Origin: an uncultured Candidatus Saccharibacteria bacterium
Lineage (GTDB): Bacteria > Patescibacteriota > Saccharimonadia > Saccharimonadales > Saccharimonadaceae
DNA: 64,000 bases
Direction: 5' to 3'
Assembly (NCBI GenBank): GCA_958399925.1
Contig: CATXOC010000001.1
Location: 248,001 to 312,000, forward strand
The notes beneath the pieces are model-generated. The model was given only the letters and a program-made list of their open reading frames with translations. It searched no databases and was not told where the DNA came from. The translations under genes were made by a program, and so were the position numbers. This document shows, piece by piece, positions 1-7,849 of the stretch (position 1 is the stretch's first letter; each line of letters opens with the position of its first letter).

Positions 1-408
1 GGCGAAACGACGATGCAATATTATTATGGCGAATACGCTGGAGACCTAGATCAAAAGCTAAGGGAGGCGACTTCGCGGATCAATAAGGTGATTGGTCCTG
101 ATGATATATCGCCGGAAAACTTGCGTGGCTATAATGTTATCGTGGTAGACGATGGCGTGCACGACGGTATGGCGCTTGACGCTGCGCGAGTATGGTTGAA
201 GCCGGCGCGTATTGAGCGGATGATTCTGGCAACGCCGCTCATCTCGGTGCCAGCGCTGGATAAGGCGCATATTTTGTTTGACGAACTGCATATTCTAAAT
301 GTGGTGGCAAACTTTATGCCGACGTCGCATTATTACGAGCAGAACGACGTTCCTGATGCGCCGATGATTAAGGCGATGATTGAAGACAGTATTCTGCACT
401 GGAAATAA
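1..408 (+). CDS. Phosphoribosyltransferase-like protein, 5' end outside window
   Basis: The frame is open from the first base; the first ATG is at 13, but the protein probably begins upstream because only the C-terminal half of a PRTase fold is visible. The segment VIVVDDGVHDGMAL matches the PRPP-binding loop of type I phosphoribosyltransferases (two acidic residues followed by a small-residue loop), and the following strand pattern RMILATPLISV plus a late HYYEQNDVPD tail resembles the stand-alone PRTases often annotated as putative phosphoribosyltransferase. The usual Thr in the loop (family pattern DDGxxTG) is replaced here by Asp (GVHDG), so catalytic competence is uncertain. The substrate cannot be inferred. 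No terminator hairpin is obvious before the next promoter at 468. Confidence 0.6.
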   Translation, partial: GETTMQYYYGEYAGDLDQKLREATSRINKVIGPDDISPENLRGYNVIVVDDGVHDGMALDAARVWLKPARIERMILATPLISVPALDKAHILFDELHILNVVANFMPTSHYYEQNDVPDAPMIKAMIEDSILHWK

Positions 409-467
409 CCTTCGATAATTATATAATTACGGCTTGTATGGCAGTTTAGCACTAAAGCATAACACTA

Positions 468-496
468 TTGACAAAATAATACTGTTATGCTAATAT
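468..496 (+). promoter_or_regulatory. Strong sigma70-type promoter
   Basis: A perfect TTGACA lies at 468-473, followed by a 17-nt spacer and TAATAT at 491-496; the spacer ends in TGC, giving an extended -10. Transcription should begin near 503 and run into the structured leader and the small KGG protein gene. Confidence 0.8.
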
Positions 497-502
497 TAAT
501 CA

Positions 503-585
503 TGAACACGAAAGGTGTAAGAAGTAACGGAGGGGTTACTGCTTAGTCGGTGCCAATGGCAAGGGCTAGCAGTAGCCCTTTTCTA
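503..585 (+). ncRNA. Structured leader or short RNA ending in a terminator-like hairpin
   Basis: Between the promoter and the gene at 607 there are stem-loops: AGTAAC (523-528) pairs with GTTACT (535-540) around a GGAGGG loop, and AAGGGCTA (561-568) pairs with TAGCCCTT (573-580) and is followed by TTCTAAT after a short T run. The second hairpin resembles an intrinsic terminator or attenuator, so the unit could yield an approximately 80-nt RNA or attenuate the downstream gene. No known riboswitch class is recognised. Confidence 0.4.
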
Positions 586-606
586 ATAGAAAGGATTTAT
601 GGAAAT

Positions 607-858
607 ATGGCAGGAACCAAAGCAGGCGCAAAGAAGGCAGCAATAACTAATAAATTAAAGCACGGTAGCGATTTCTATGCGCGGATTGGCCGTAAGGGCG
701 GACAGAATGGTAACACTGGTGGTTTTGCCGCCAACCCGGAACTAGCGCGTGTCGCAGGTGCTAAGGGTGGTCGTATCTCGCGCCGTGGCCCAGCCAAGAA
801 ATCGATTAAGGTGGTCGATCAAAGTATTGATTCTGTCGTTATTGTCAACGCAGCTTAA
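607..858 (+). CDS. Small basic KGG-repeat protein
   Basis: This encodes an 83-residue, strongly basic protein starting MAGTKAGAKKAA. It contains GRKGGQNGNTGGFAANPELARVAGAKGGRISRRG, in which two GG-centred motifs (RIGRKGG and GAKGGRISRRG) resemble the KGG/stress-induced acidophilic repeat seen in small bacterial stress proteins. I chose ATG 607 because it is the first in-frame ATG after the AAAGGA at 590-595; the ATG at 599 is in another frame. Its strong promoter and structured leader suggest high or regulated expression. A terminator follows at 908-940. The function is unknown; nucleic-acid binding or stress protection is only an inference from the composition. Confidence 0.65.
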   Translation: MAGTKAGAKKAAITNKLKHGSDFYARIGRKGGQNGNTGGFAANPELARVAGAKGGRISRRGPAKKSIKVVDQSIDSVVIVNAA

Positions 859-907
859 TTACTGACCGCTCTCGATAAAATCTATTAACATGGCTTATGC
901 CATCACT

Positions 908-940
908 AAAACCGCCCTTAATCCTAGTGGGGCGGTTTTT
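908..940 (+). terminator. Intrinsic terminator
   Basis: ACCGCCC (911-917) pairs with GGGCGGT (930-936) and is followed by a T run. An A run on the other side allows bidirectional use, ending both the KGG gene and the minus-strand gene that stops at 943. Confidence 0.85.
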
Positions 941-942
941 GG

Positions 943-1389
943 CTACTGCTGACTTTTTGCTCGGCGACGCAGCTGGCAGCTACGGGCGTCGTTGGCTGTC
1001 CACCTAGTGTGGCAGTTCAGACAATAATAGTTCAGTGTGTTACGGGACTGTAATCCAGTCTGGTTGCATTTGGGGCAGAGTGAACGGTCGTGCAACCAGT
1101 TGCGATAGCTATCAAGTGCTTCTTCGATGTCGTTGTCGCAAATTATGTATCCATAGCGCGGCGCTAGCTGTTGGGCTTTCTGCCAAGCGGCACGCTCCAT
1201 TTGTAATAGTTCGATGTCCTGAATAAAATCTTTGTGCATTAATAGGGCGTGCCCCAGTTCGTGCAGTAAATCAATTGGATCATCGGTGTAATAAATTTTG
1301 TGTTCACTTGCCACCCAGCACGCTCGATCGGATGCGACGAAGATGATACTGGGGTAATCGCGTTTTAACTGATTAACTAGGTTGACCAT
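943..1389 (-). CDS. ImmA/IrrE-like metalloprotease fold with C-terminal zinc ribbon
   Basis: This 148-residue protein has HELGHALLMH (an HExxH zinc site) at about residues 44-53, with a downstream Glu in QMERAAWQKA that could be the third ligand, as in ImmA/IrrE (DUF955) peptidases. The C-terminal part has two CxxC pairs (CPKC and CLNC) that should form a treble-clef or zinc-ribbon unit. ImmA-family proteins cleave or regulate repressors and are usually next to an HTH gene, but no HTH partner is adjacent here. It is divergently placed from the two-gene module starting at 1459. The zinc fold is visible; the protease role is inferred from the family. Confidence 0.65.
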   Translation of the reverse strand: MVNLVNQLKRDYPSIIFVASDRACWVASEHKIYYTDDPIDLLHELGHALLMHKDFIQDIELLQMERAAWQKAQQLAPRYGYIICDNDIEEALDSYRNWLHDRSLCPKCNQTGLQSRNTLNYYCLNCHTRWTANDARSCQLRRRAKSQQ

Positions 1390-1458
1390 AACTCTATTAT
1401 AGGATAATATTATTCTTAAGCAGTATTGAATATTAATATATAAAACATAGAGGTAAAT

Positions 1459-1770
1459 ATGGCAGGACAGGATCCAGTGGACTTATTTATAGAACAAATT
1501 GTTGATCAGAAGAACTTGGCAGGGGTTACACCTGAAATTAAGCAACAAGTGGTGACCGAGCTAAAAGGACGTTTGATGGATCAAATCGATCGAGCGATGA
1601 TTGATTCGCTAAATAACGAGCAACTAGACAAGTTTAATACACTATTGGATAGCCAGAATACTACCGACCAGCAACTACAAGATTTCTTTGCTACATCTGG
1701 CATTGATAGCCAACAGGTGGCGTTAGACACTATGCTGAAGTTTCGTGAGTTCTATCTAGGGGCAGCGTAA
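1459..1770 (+). CDS. Small helical protein, module 1 (paralogue of those at 5484 and 13906)
   Basis: This 103-residue, acidic, all-helical protein begins MAGQDPVDLFIEQI and has the pattern GVTPEIKQQVVTELKGRLMD followed by SLNNEQLDKFNTLLD. The same plan (a turn, a helix with basic residues, then S-L/M-x-x-E/D-QLD/SLD) occurs at 5484-5828 and 13906-14328, so the three are probable paralogues. From memory it resembles the DUF5663 family of patescibacterial proteins; this is unverified. It is preceded by AGAGGT eight nucleotides or so before the ATG and is followed after 12 nt by a large protein gene, so the pair is likely co-transcribed. The function is unknown. Confidence 0.7.
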   Translation: MAGQDPVDLFIEQIVDQKNLAGVTPEIKQQVVTELKGRLMDQIDRAMIDSLNNEQLDKFNTLLDSQNTTDQQLQDFFATSGIDSQQVALDTMLKFREFYLGAA

Positions 1771-1782
1771 GGAGCTTACCAT

Positions 1783-4700
1783 ATGAGTAAATCTATGGAG
1801 ATGAATCGTAGCATGACTCCAATGTCAGCTGAAAGCACCAATAATAAAGAAACCTCTAAATCACTTGAGCGTTATAACAAGCTGAGCAATGACCTTGGTG
1901 TAGTGGCAGTAAGGGCAACAGAGATATCAAAAAGGGCAACTGAGATATCAGAAATGTCCAAGCGTAAACGAAACCAAAACGCTGAATACTATTCGGATTT
2001 ACAAAAACACTATGATGACCTAGGGCCTGCTGATCAGGCTGATTATGATAGTTATGTTGATAGTTTAATTGAGCTAGCCAAGCGCAACAAGGAAGTCAAA
2101 CCGCACAAACCGCGCCAATCTGGACTATCGCAGGCAATTGAGTATGTGATGACAGTGTCGGGTGTGCCGGGCGGAAAAACGGAGCTTTCGCAACTTCCAT
2201 CAGATCAGCGTGCTGACATACAGGGTAAAGCGCTAGCACTCGAAAGCGAGCGAAAACGCAAGGGTGAACAGGCTGAGGATTTTTATAATGCGCTGTACAA
2301 TGGTAGCCTACCCAAAGGCAACCAATCTGATGCGTATGGTCGAGAAACAGCTGTTTCGGTACCGCAGATTCAGGCTGTGCCTGAATCTAGCCCTGCTGAC
2401 AATAAGGGTTTTGGCCAAGATATGGTTCTGTACGACAGAGATTTTGCAGCCAAACAAACAGCTAATACTGAGTCGAGCGAGCCAGTCGATAAAGTGTCGA
2501 CACCAAAGGCTGCGAACGACACTATGTTGGATTATCCAGGCTTCTTGTTGCGTGGTGTAACAGTCGATCGTTCAAAATATATCGAGGAGGCTTCGTTTAA
2601 GGCTGCGCAGGAAAAGCTGATGGACGCTATTCATATTACTGATGCTGATCGTGATTCCAATGGTCGGGTTAAGCTATGGAGGCGGCTAGGCAAGATTAAG
2701 AATAGTATCTGGATGGGTGGTGTAGCGCGTGGCTATTATGAAACAAAGTTTCGCCGACAAGCAGCCGAAAAGATGCGCAACGATGACATCGCAGCACAGA
2801 TTGGCGCTAAGAGTTGGCTAGATCTCGATCAGATTAAAGACCCGCTAGACCGGGCGCGCGCTGTCACTATGAGGCGCATGATTCTGGACGCCAGTATGGA
2901 TAGTGTTCGTACCGAGCGAGGTGAGAGCCGTGAACAGTTGGAGGCGGATAATCCAGCGCGTGTGGCTATGCTGGATTTAATCAAACGGTTTGCCGTTAAA
3001 GACAAAGACGGCAAGTATATGACGCCAGACGAGTTTGCTGAGCAAAAGAAGCGTATCTATGCCCAATACGCTGACGAATTATTTGACAATAAGGGCGATA
3101 AGACTGCCTACATTGATAATTATTATGCAATTGCCGAAATGGCACGTGCCACAGCTGATCACGCAGAGGGCTTGGCTGCTATCGAAAAAGGTTTTCAGAT
3201 GTATCGCGCAGAGACACGTAACGACTTGAATACTGAGGCGCACCGTACGCGCGTAGAGGCGGCGGTCGAGAAGTGGGAGCATAGTAAGTTCGGCAAGTTT
3301 ATTCCACCTGAAATAGTTGCAGCTGCGGCAGGTGTAGCTGGCTATGTTGGATCGAGCGTGCTGCGCAGTACGGCGGGTCAGATTATAAGTTTTGGTGGTG
3401 GCTCGATTGCAACTGGTGTCATTGGTGCGGTGCGTGAGGGCAATGCAGTAAAGAGTGAGCGCGCAACATTGGCGCAACAGCTAGCTTCAGGCAATCTAAA
3501 TACTGAAAACAAGATTAATCAGCAAATTGGCGAGACGATTTATCAGATGGCATCGGCTCAAGATATGATGAATAATGCCAAAGCGGCGATTGATAGTGGC
3601 GATACAAAGGCAATGTTTGACGCGCTGACCGAAATGACATGGCGGCAGAAGATGGGTGATCAATTCAAGGTCGATTTAATTAGCTATAGTTCGCCCGATG
3701 AGATTGCGACAGAGAGTCTAGACTTGATTACTAGCCGAGCCGAGCTAATTGTAGCATTGCGTAAGGCTAATCCAGATTTTGACATTGACAAGTTTAATGC
3801 AGGCATTACAGATAAACTAGGCGACATCAAGTCGCTGAATGATAAGAATTTGCTAAAGAGCGCAGATTTGCCGGATCAAGCCAAGGAAATGATTGGCGAT
3901 ATTCAAGCGAAAGACAAACTTTTTGCTAAACTAAAGGCTAAACGTCAGGGCATTCGGGGCGTCGGCACGTGTATAAGCTCGCTAGTAATTGGTTCGGCTG
4001 TGCGCGCGGCGAGCAACTATGTAATAGATCAGATTACCCCCGACACTGTAGAAGTGACGCGTGTAGAACCGGGCGACAAGGTGCATTATGACAAACTAAC
4101 TAACGAACAAATCGCCAACCTTAAGTCTCGCGGTGCAACTGTTGAAGCAGTCGATAAGATAGTCAATAAGACTACAACGGAAACTGTGAATGCAGATCAA
4201 GCAGTAGCAGATAATCCATTGTTCCAACGTTCAGCTTGGCTAAGCAACAACACTAGTATTTCCGATGGCAATGAGTTGGCAGGGCATATACAGGATGGCA
4301 AGATGTTCTATCAACCGACTGGCGCTTCGTTTGTTAATGGCATTCACATTGAGCAGTCCTCGATCTTAAATGCGGCACAGCAGGGTAATATTCACTTGAA
4401 GCTTTCGCCAACTGCTGATACGCAATCACATCCGTTTGATGTGGTCGGCAAATTGGTTAATGGTCGGGTTGAATTTGACGTCGAGCCGGGTAGTCCTGCT
4501 GCCAAGATGATAGCCGATCGCTCGTACAAGTTTGCAGAAGTTGCTGATAATAACGGCTTTGTTTATGCCACTGATATCGGTAGTGGCACTGCAAACAGTT
4601 TCGATATTGCAAAGACTATACAAGAGAAGGTGACGGAATATAACGTCCAAATGCCTAGCAAGACTGTTACACATACTGTTGATGCTGTAACGGCCAAGAC

Positions 4701-5448
4701 AGAGTTCCACGTACAAGTACCTGATAAGGTAGCTGATTATATTCCACTAGTGCCGATCCCGCTATGGATTCGTCGCAATATGCACAATGCAGAGAAACCA
4801 GAGACGCCTGAGAAACATGAGGTACCTGAGCAGCCTGTTAAGCCTGAGCAGCCTGAGCAGCCTGTTAAGCCTGAGCAGCCTGAGAATTCGAATTCAGAAG
4901 ACTCTAATCCAACCGAACAAATTTCATCGATTGAGACTAACGAGCCTGACAAATCGGACGAGTCTGTTAAGACTAGCGAGCCTAAGCCGACTACACAACC
5001 TAAGCCAACTATCGTGTCTGATCAGACGGCGGTCAATGGTAGTCCGGCTCTAGCAAAATTGGTAGAAGATACATACGAAAGGTCGCATACTGGCAATCTG
5101 AATAATATTGATGAGAGCGTTAACGAGAGTGCTAATAGTAATGCTGGACACCCTGAGAACAAATGGCAAGACACTCACACGGAGTACGAATGGCAAGACA
5201 TTGACGCATTGAAGGCAGATGTAGAAAATCAATTGAACCAGCAAGCCTGGGCAGCGGGTGAAGGATGGAATGCAAATGATAAGCTAGGTGCCGCTAAGGA
5301 ACTATTTGATATACCAGATACGGGCAGTAAAACTATGAACGCGCTAGGCGTGCAGATGCTAAAAACATTCGTTAATGACCCGACGACAGTTGTCAAGGAT
5401 TTAAATCATTTCGTGAATTGGTATAAAACCAATATAATTTCCGCATAA
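1783..5448 (+). CDS. Large membrane-anchored coiled-coil protein, module 1
   Basis: This 1221-residue protein starts at ATG 1783 with GGAG at 1771-1774. The N-terminal 500 residues are charged and helical with no signal peptide. Two hydrophobic Gly/Ala-rich segments lie at about 507-553 (IPPEIVAAAAGVAGYVGSSV and following) and about 724-745 (GTCISSLVIGSAVRAAS), consistent with a membrane hairpin or two membrane spans. A beta-rich region follows (about 820-980), then a Pro/Glu repeat of PEQPVKPEQ type at about 1005-1036, and a C-terminal helical domain (about 1130-1221) containing AAKELFDIP. That last domain is shared with the protein ending at 7714. It follows a small helical protein gene, a layout repeated at 5484/5825. 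I do not recognise the family; a cell-envelope scaffold or adhesin-like role is only inference. Confidence 0.75.
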   Translation: MSKSMEMNRSMTPMSAESTNNKETSKSLERYNKLSNDLGVVAVRATEISKRATEISEMSKRKRNQNAEYYSDLQKHYDDLGPADQADYDSYVDSLIELAKRNKEVKPHKPRQSGLSQAIEYVMTVSGVPGGKTELSQLPSDQRADIQGKALALESERKRKGEQAEDFYNALYNGSLPKGNQSDAYGRETAVSVPQIQAVPESSPADNKGFGQDMVLYDRDFAAKQTANTESSEPVDKVSTPKAANDTMLDYPGFLLRGVTVDRSKYIEEASFKAAQEKLMDAIHITDADRDSNGRVKLWRRLGKIKNSIWMGGVARGYYETKFRRQAAEKMRNDDIAAQIGAKSWLDLDQIKDPLDRARAVTMRRMILDASMDSVRTERGESREQLEADNPARVAMLDLIKRFAVKDKDGKYMTPDEFAEQKKRIYAQYADELFDNKGDKTAYIDNYYAIAEMARATADHAEGLAAIEKGFQMYRAETRNDLNTEAHRTRVEAAVEKWEHSKFGKFIPPEIVAAAAGVAGYVGSSVLRSTAGQIISFGGGSIATGVIGAVREGNAVKSERATLAQQLASGNLNTENKINQQIGETIYQMASAQDMMNNAKAAIDSGDTKAMFDALTEMTWRQKMGDQFKVDLISYSSPDEIATESLDLITSRAELIVALRKANPDFDIDKFNAGITDKLGDIKSLNDKNLLKSADLPDQAKEMIGDIQAKDKLFAKLKAKRQGIRGVGTCISSLVIGSAVRAASNYVIDQITPDTVEVTRVEPGDKVHYDKLTNEQIANLKSRGATVEAVDKIVNKTTTETVNADQAVADNPLFQRSAWLSNNTSISDGNELAGHIQDGKMFYQPTGASFVNGIHIEQSSILNAAQQGNIHLKLSPTADTQSHPFDVVGKLVNGRVEFDVEPGSPAAKMIADRSYKFAEVADNNGFVYATDIGSGTANSFDIAKTIQEKVTEYNVQMPSKTVTHTVDAVTAKTEFHVQVPDKVADYIPLVPIPLWIRRNMHNAEKPETPEKHEVPEQPVKPEQPEQPVKPEQPENSNSEDSNPTEQISSIETNEPDKSDESVKTSEPKPTTQPKPTIVSDQTAVNGSPALAKLVEDTYERSHTGNLNNIDESVNESANSNAGHPENKWQDTHTEYEWQDIDALKADVENQLNQQAWAAGEGWNANDKLGAAKELFDIPDTGSKTMNALGVQMLKTFVNDPTTVVKDLNHFVNWYKTNIISA
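4816..4884 (+). repeat. In-frame PEQPVKPEQ repeat
   Basis: The coding sequence repeats units such as CCTGAGCAGCCTGTTAAG in tandem, giving alternating Pro/Glu/Gln/Val/Lys. It forms an extended hinge between the membrane-linked and C-terminal parts of the 1221-residue protein and can change length by slippage. Confidence 0.75.
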
Positions 5449-5483
5449 TATGCTAAAATATAAACATAAACGGTAATACACCC

Positions 5484-5828
5484 ATGAGTTATATACAAAA
5501 ATACGTTGATCAAGTTATGCAAGGCCTATCTGTTAAGGGTATGACTAGCGAAACGCGCTCGCGTTTAGCTTCGAGTTTGCGGGCTATGTTGGTCGCGCGC
5601 ATCAATAACAAGATATACGAGTCTCTATCGTACGATCAGCTAATTGATCTGTACCAAAAAATAGATCAAGCAGATACCGCGGATGCTGCTGATACGATAA
5701 TTATGAACTACCTGGACGAAGCAAACATCGACGTCTTAGCGATTGCCGAACAGGCTTATCAGGATATTGCCAGAGAGTACCACTCAACGATGAACCGGCG
5801 TTTGGTGCCAGCAGGAGGTCTAGCATGA
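5484..5828 (+). CDS. Small helical protein, module 2
   Basis: This 114-residue protein begins MSYIQKYVDQVMQGL and contains GMTSETRSRLASSLRAMLV followed by SLSYDQLIDLYQKID, the same layout as the small proteins at 1459 and 13906. Its stop codon overlaps the next start (ATGA at 5825-5828), which indicates translational coupling to the large protein of the same module. The intergenic gap after the module 1 large gene is only 35 nt, so the four genes 1459-7714 may form one operon. The function is unknown; a chaperone-like or partner role for the adjacent large protein is an inference from the repeated pairing. Confidence 0.7.
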   Translation: MSYIQKYVDQVMQGLSVKGMTSETRSRLASSLRAMLVARINNKIYESLSYDQLIDLYQKIDQADTADAADTIIMNYLDEANIDVLAIAEQAYQDIAREYHSTMNRRLVPAGGLA

Positions 5829-7714
5829 TGAAAATAAATCCAGAGAAAGCATTGTCGTCTAATATTAGTGAAGCTCGAGAACATCTAAGTAACGTTATTA
5901 ATAGCCTTGAAGATGAACAGAGTGAGGAGGGGCGTCGCCAGAAATCTCGACAAGTTGGCCGCGAAGCTATCAACCTTGTAAATTCAGATTCGAATGCTCA
6001 CGGCTTACCGTTCTATGAACAAGTTAAATTCCACGAAAACTCAAAGGCTACTCAAGCCAATGAAACGAATGGCTATAGTATAAAGACACCGTCGGGAGTA
6101 GTGCTTAATTATAACGCTGATAGCTCACTGATACTGTCGAACGGAAAAGTGGTAACTTCGGATGATCTTAACGAGTTCAAAAGGCGTTTTAATGAAGAAC
6201 ATGGCCAAACATCTAAGACTGAGCGTAATAATCTATTTAGCAGTGATTTGGTGGCTCAACAACAGCGGGAAGATGCTGGCAAAAAAAGACTAGCAGGTCT
6301 GGTTACAAACACATCTGACGGCATTAAAACGGATGAGCCGCGTCAATCAAACAAAACGCATAATACTCCAAAGAGTTCCGTTGATGTCGCTAAAGCCACA
6401 AACTCGAACTCAGCAGACGCACTAAAGCTAGAAGTGCCAATATTTAAGCCTGTTGAAGGCGGTTTATCAGACGAAGACCGCAAATTCATCTTAGAGCAGC
6501 AAGCCAAAAAGAAAGAAAGTAAAATCGCTGAGAGTGAAAAAGAGACATCGGCTGAAAAGGCTGAAAGGGAAAAGGCTGAAAAGCATGAGATAGCTCATGG
6601 ATTCCGGGCGTTTCTTCGCGAAAACGCTGATAAGTTCACTAAGTTTCTAAACAAACGCCGTACACAGGAAGCCGATAATCACGAATCGACCAAAAAGTCG
6701 AAAAAGTCGAAAGAGTCCGAGGCTAACGATAGCTCGACGCACGAACGGCGACCGATGAGTGCTGCTTGGCTAAACAAGGGCGTAAAGATTACCGACCCTA
6801 AATTGGCGGTTGAATATAGCGACTTGCGTCGTCAAGGTGACCCTAAGACGCTTGATGAGTTTGCGCAAAAGCTTATGCGAAATGTTGGCTATGCAGTAGG
6901 AGAAGGCTTTACGATTGGCAATGAGCCACCTAAACAGAAGACTGCAGCTGAGCGAGCGGGCGAATTGCGAAAGAGTGCGGAAGCCGACGCTAACGCCGAG
7001 CAGGCAAAGAAGAATCTTGCTGAAATGGTTGAACGCGTCAAGAATCATGTTAACGAGCAAGCTAAGCAAATAGCTGAGAAAATGACCGAGAAGTTTCGCC
7101 AGCAGATTGCCGAGCTTAAAGCGAAAAACGAGAAGTTACGCGAGAGCGACAAGGCTAAACAGGCGGAAATAGATAGGCAGAAGCAGCTGATCGCCGAGCT
7201 TAAGGCAGAAAACGATCGGTTGCGCGCGAGCGACAAGGCTAAACAGGTGGAAATAGATGGCCAGAAGCAGCAGGATGCTGATCTGAAGAATCGAATGGAA
7301 GCACTCAAAATGGCGGGTCTGTCGACCGAGCTAAGTAACTATGCTAACAAATGGCGTTGGAATAAGGGCAACGAACAACAGCATGATGTCTCTGATGAGC
7401 AGATGCGCGAGGAGTTTGGCGCGGCGACCGAGTTATTTGACCTACCACATGATAAGGCGATTGGTCTTAACGAGCAGGGCAAGGCGGCTCTGAAGGAATA
7501 TGCTGACTACATCAAGCTAAAAGATGCGGAAAGCTTTAGTGAACATGACATCGATAAGTTTATTAAAGTCTATAATAATTATCAGGGTTTCCTACGTGCC
7601 GCAGATAAAACTCTGAAGGCTATGACGGGAACACTGGACGGCAATCACAGTAATAAACCGCAAATGAGTTTCACGGAATTCCTTGAACATAATTCGTACG
7701 TCTTAACTGCTTAG
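5825..7714 (+). CDS. Coiled-coil protein with shared C-terminal domain, module 2
   Basis: This 629-residue, very hydrophilic protein has no signal peptide or membrane segment. The middle is rich in Lys/Glu/Ser (for example KKSKKSKESE). Residues about 380-490 form a long coiled coil that includes two 28-residue units (428-455 and 456-483; IAELKAKNEKLRESDKAKQ-type), each equal to four heptads. The C-terminal domain (about 500-610) contains AATELFDLP and resembles AAKELFDIP in the module 1 protein. The start is ATG 5825, overlapping the upstream stop by 4 nt, with GGAGG upstream at 5815-5819. The family is unknown to me; it looks like a cytoplasmic or peripheral scaffold protein. Confidence 0.75.
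   Translation: MMKINPEKALSSNISEAREHLSNVINSLEDEQSEEGRRQKSRQVGREAINLVNSDSNAHGLPFYEQVKFHENSKATQANETNGYSIKTPSGVVLNYNADSSLILSNGKVVTSDDLNEFKRRFNEEHGQTSKTERNNLFSSDLVAQQQREDAGKKRLAGLVTNTSDGIKTDEPRQSNKTHNTPKSSVDVAKATNSNSADALKLEVPIFKPVEGGLSDEDRKFILEQQAKKKESKIAESEKETSAEKAEREKAEKHEIAHGFRAFLRENADKFTKFLNKRRTQEADNHESTKKSKKSKESEANDSSTHERRPMSAAWLNKGVKITDPKLAVEYSDLRRQGDPKTLDEFAQKLMRNVGYAVGEGFTIGNEPPKQKTAAERAGELRKSAEADANAEQAKKNLAEMVERVKNHVNEQAKQIAEKMTEKFRQQIAELKAKNEKLRESDKAKQAEIDRQKQLIAELKAENDRLRASDKAKQVEIDGQKQQDADLKNRMEALKMAGLSTELSNYANKWRWNKGNEQQHDVSDEQMREEFGAATELFDLPHDKAIGLNEQGKAALKEYADYIKLKDAESFSEHDIDKFIKVYNNYQGFLRAADKTLKAMTGTLDGNHSNKPQMSFTEFLEHNSYVLTA
7106..7273 (+). repeat. Two 84-nt tandem coding repeats (heptad units)
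   Basis: Units 7106-7189 and 7190-7273 are similar in sequence and encode 28 residues each, matching four coiled-coil heptads, so copy-number change would preserve the coil register. Confidence 0.8.
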
Positions 7715-7727
7715 TTTAATCTTGACC

Positions 7728-7755
7728 TTGCGATTTTTATCATATCTGGTATGAT
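7728..7755 (+). promoter_or_regulatory. Promoter for rpsA
   Basis: TTGCGA (7728-7733), a 16-nt spacer and TATGAT (7750-7755) with a TGG extension just upstream. Transcription should start near 7762, leaving a leader of about 90 nt before rpsA. Confidence 0.65.
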
Positions 7756-7849
7756 AGTAATTGGTATTTGTAGCCTTAGCCCTACAATGAATATAAGTTA
7801 AGAAAGAGATGACTTGTGGCTAAGCGGTCGTCTAAAAAGGAATATATTA

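Noticed and set aside
4787..5053. Plus-strand frame rich in Leu and Ser (LSSLLSLSSLSSL)
   Set aside because: It is a frame-shifted reading of the PEQPVKPEQ repeat of the 1221-residue protein.
7814..7849. Upstream TTG start for rpsA
   Set aside because: It adds residues not seen in S1 proteins and has no ribosome binding site; ATG 7850 has AAAAGG at suitable distance.
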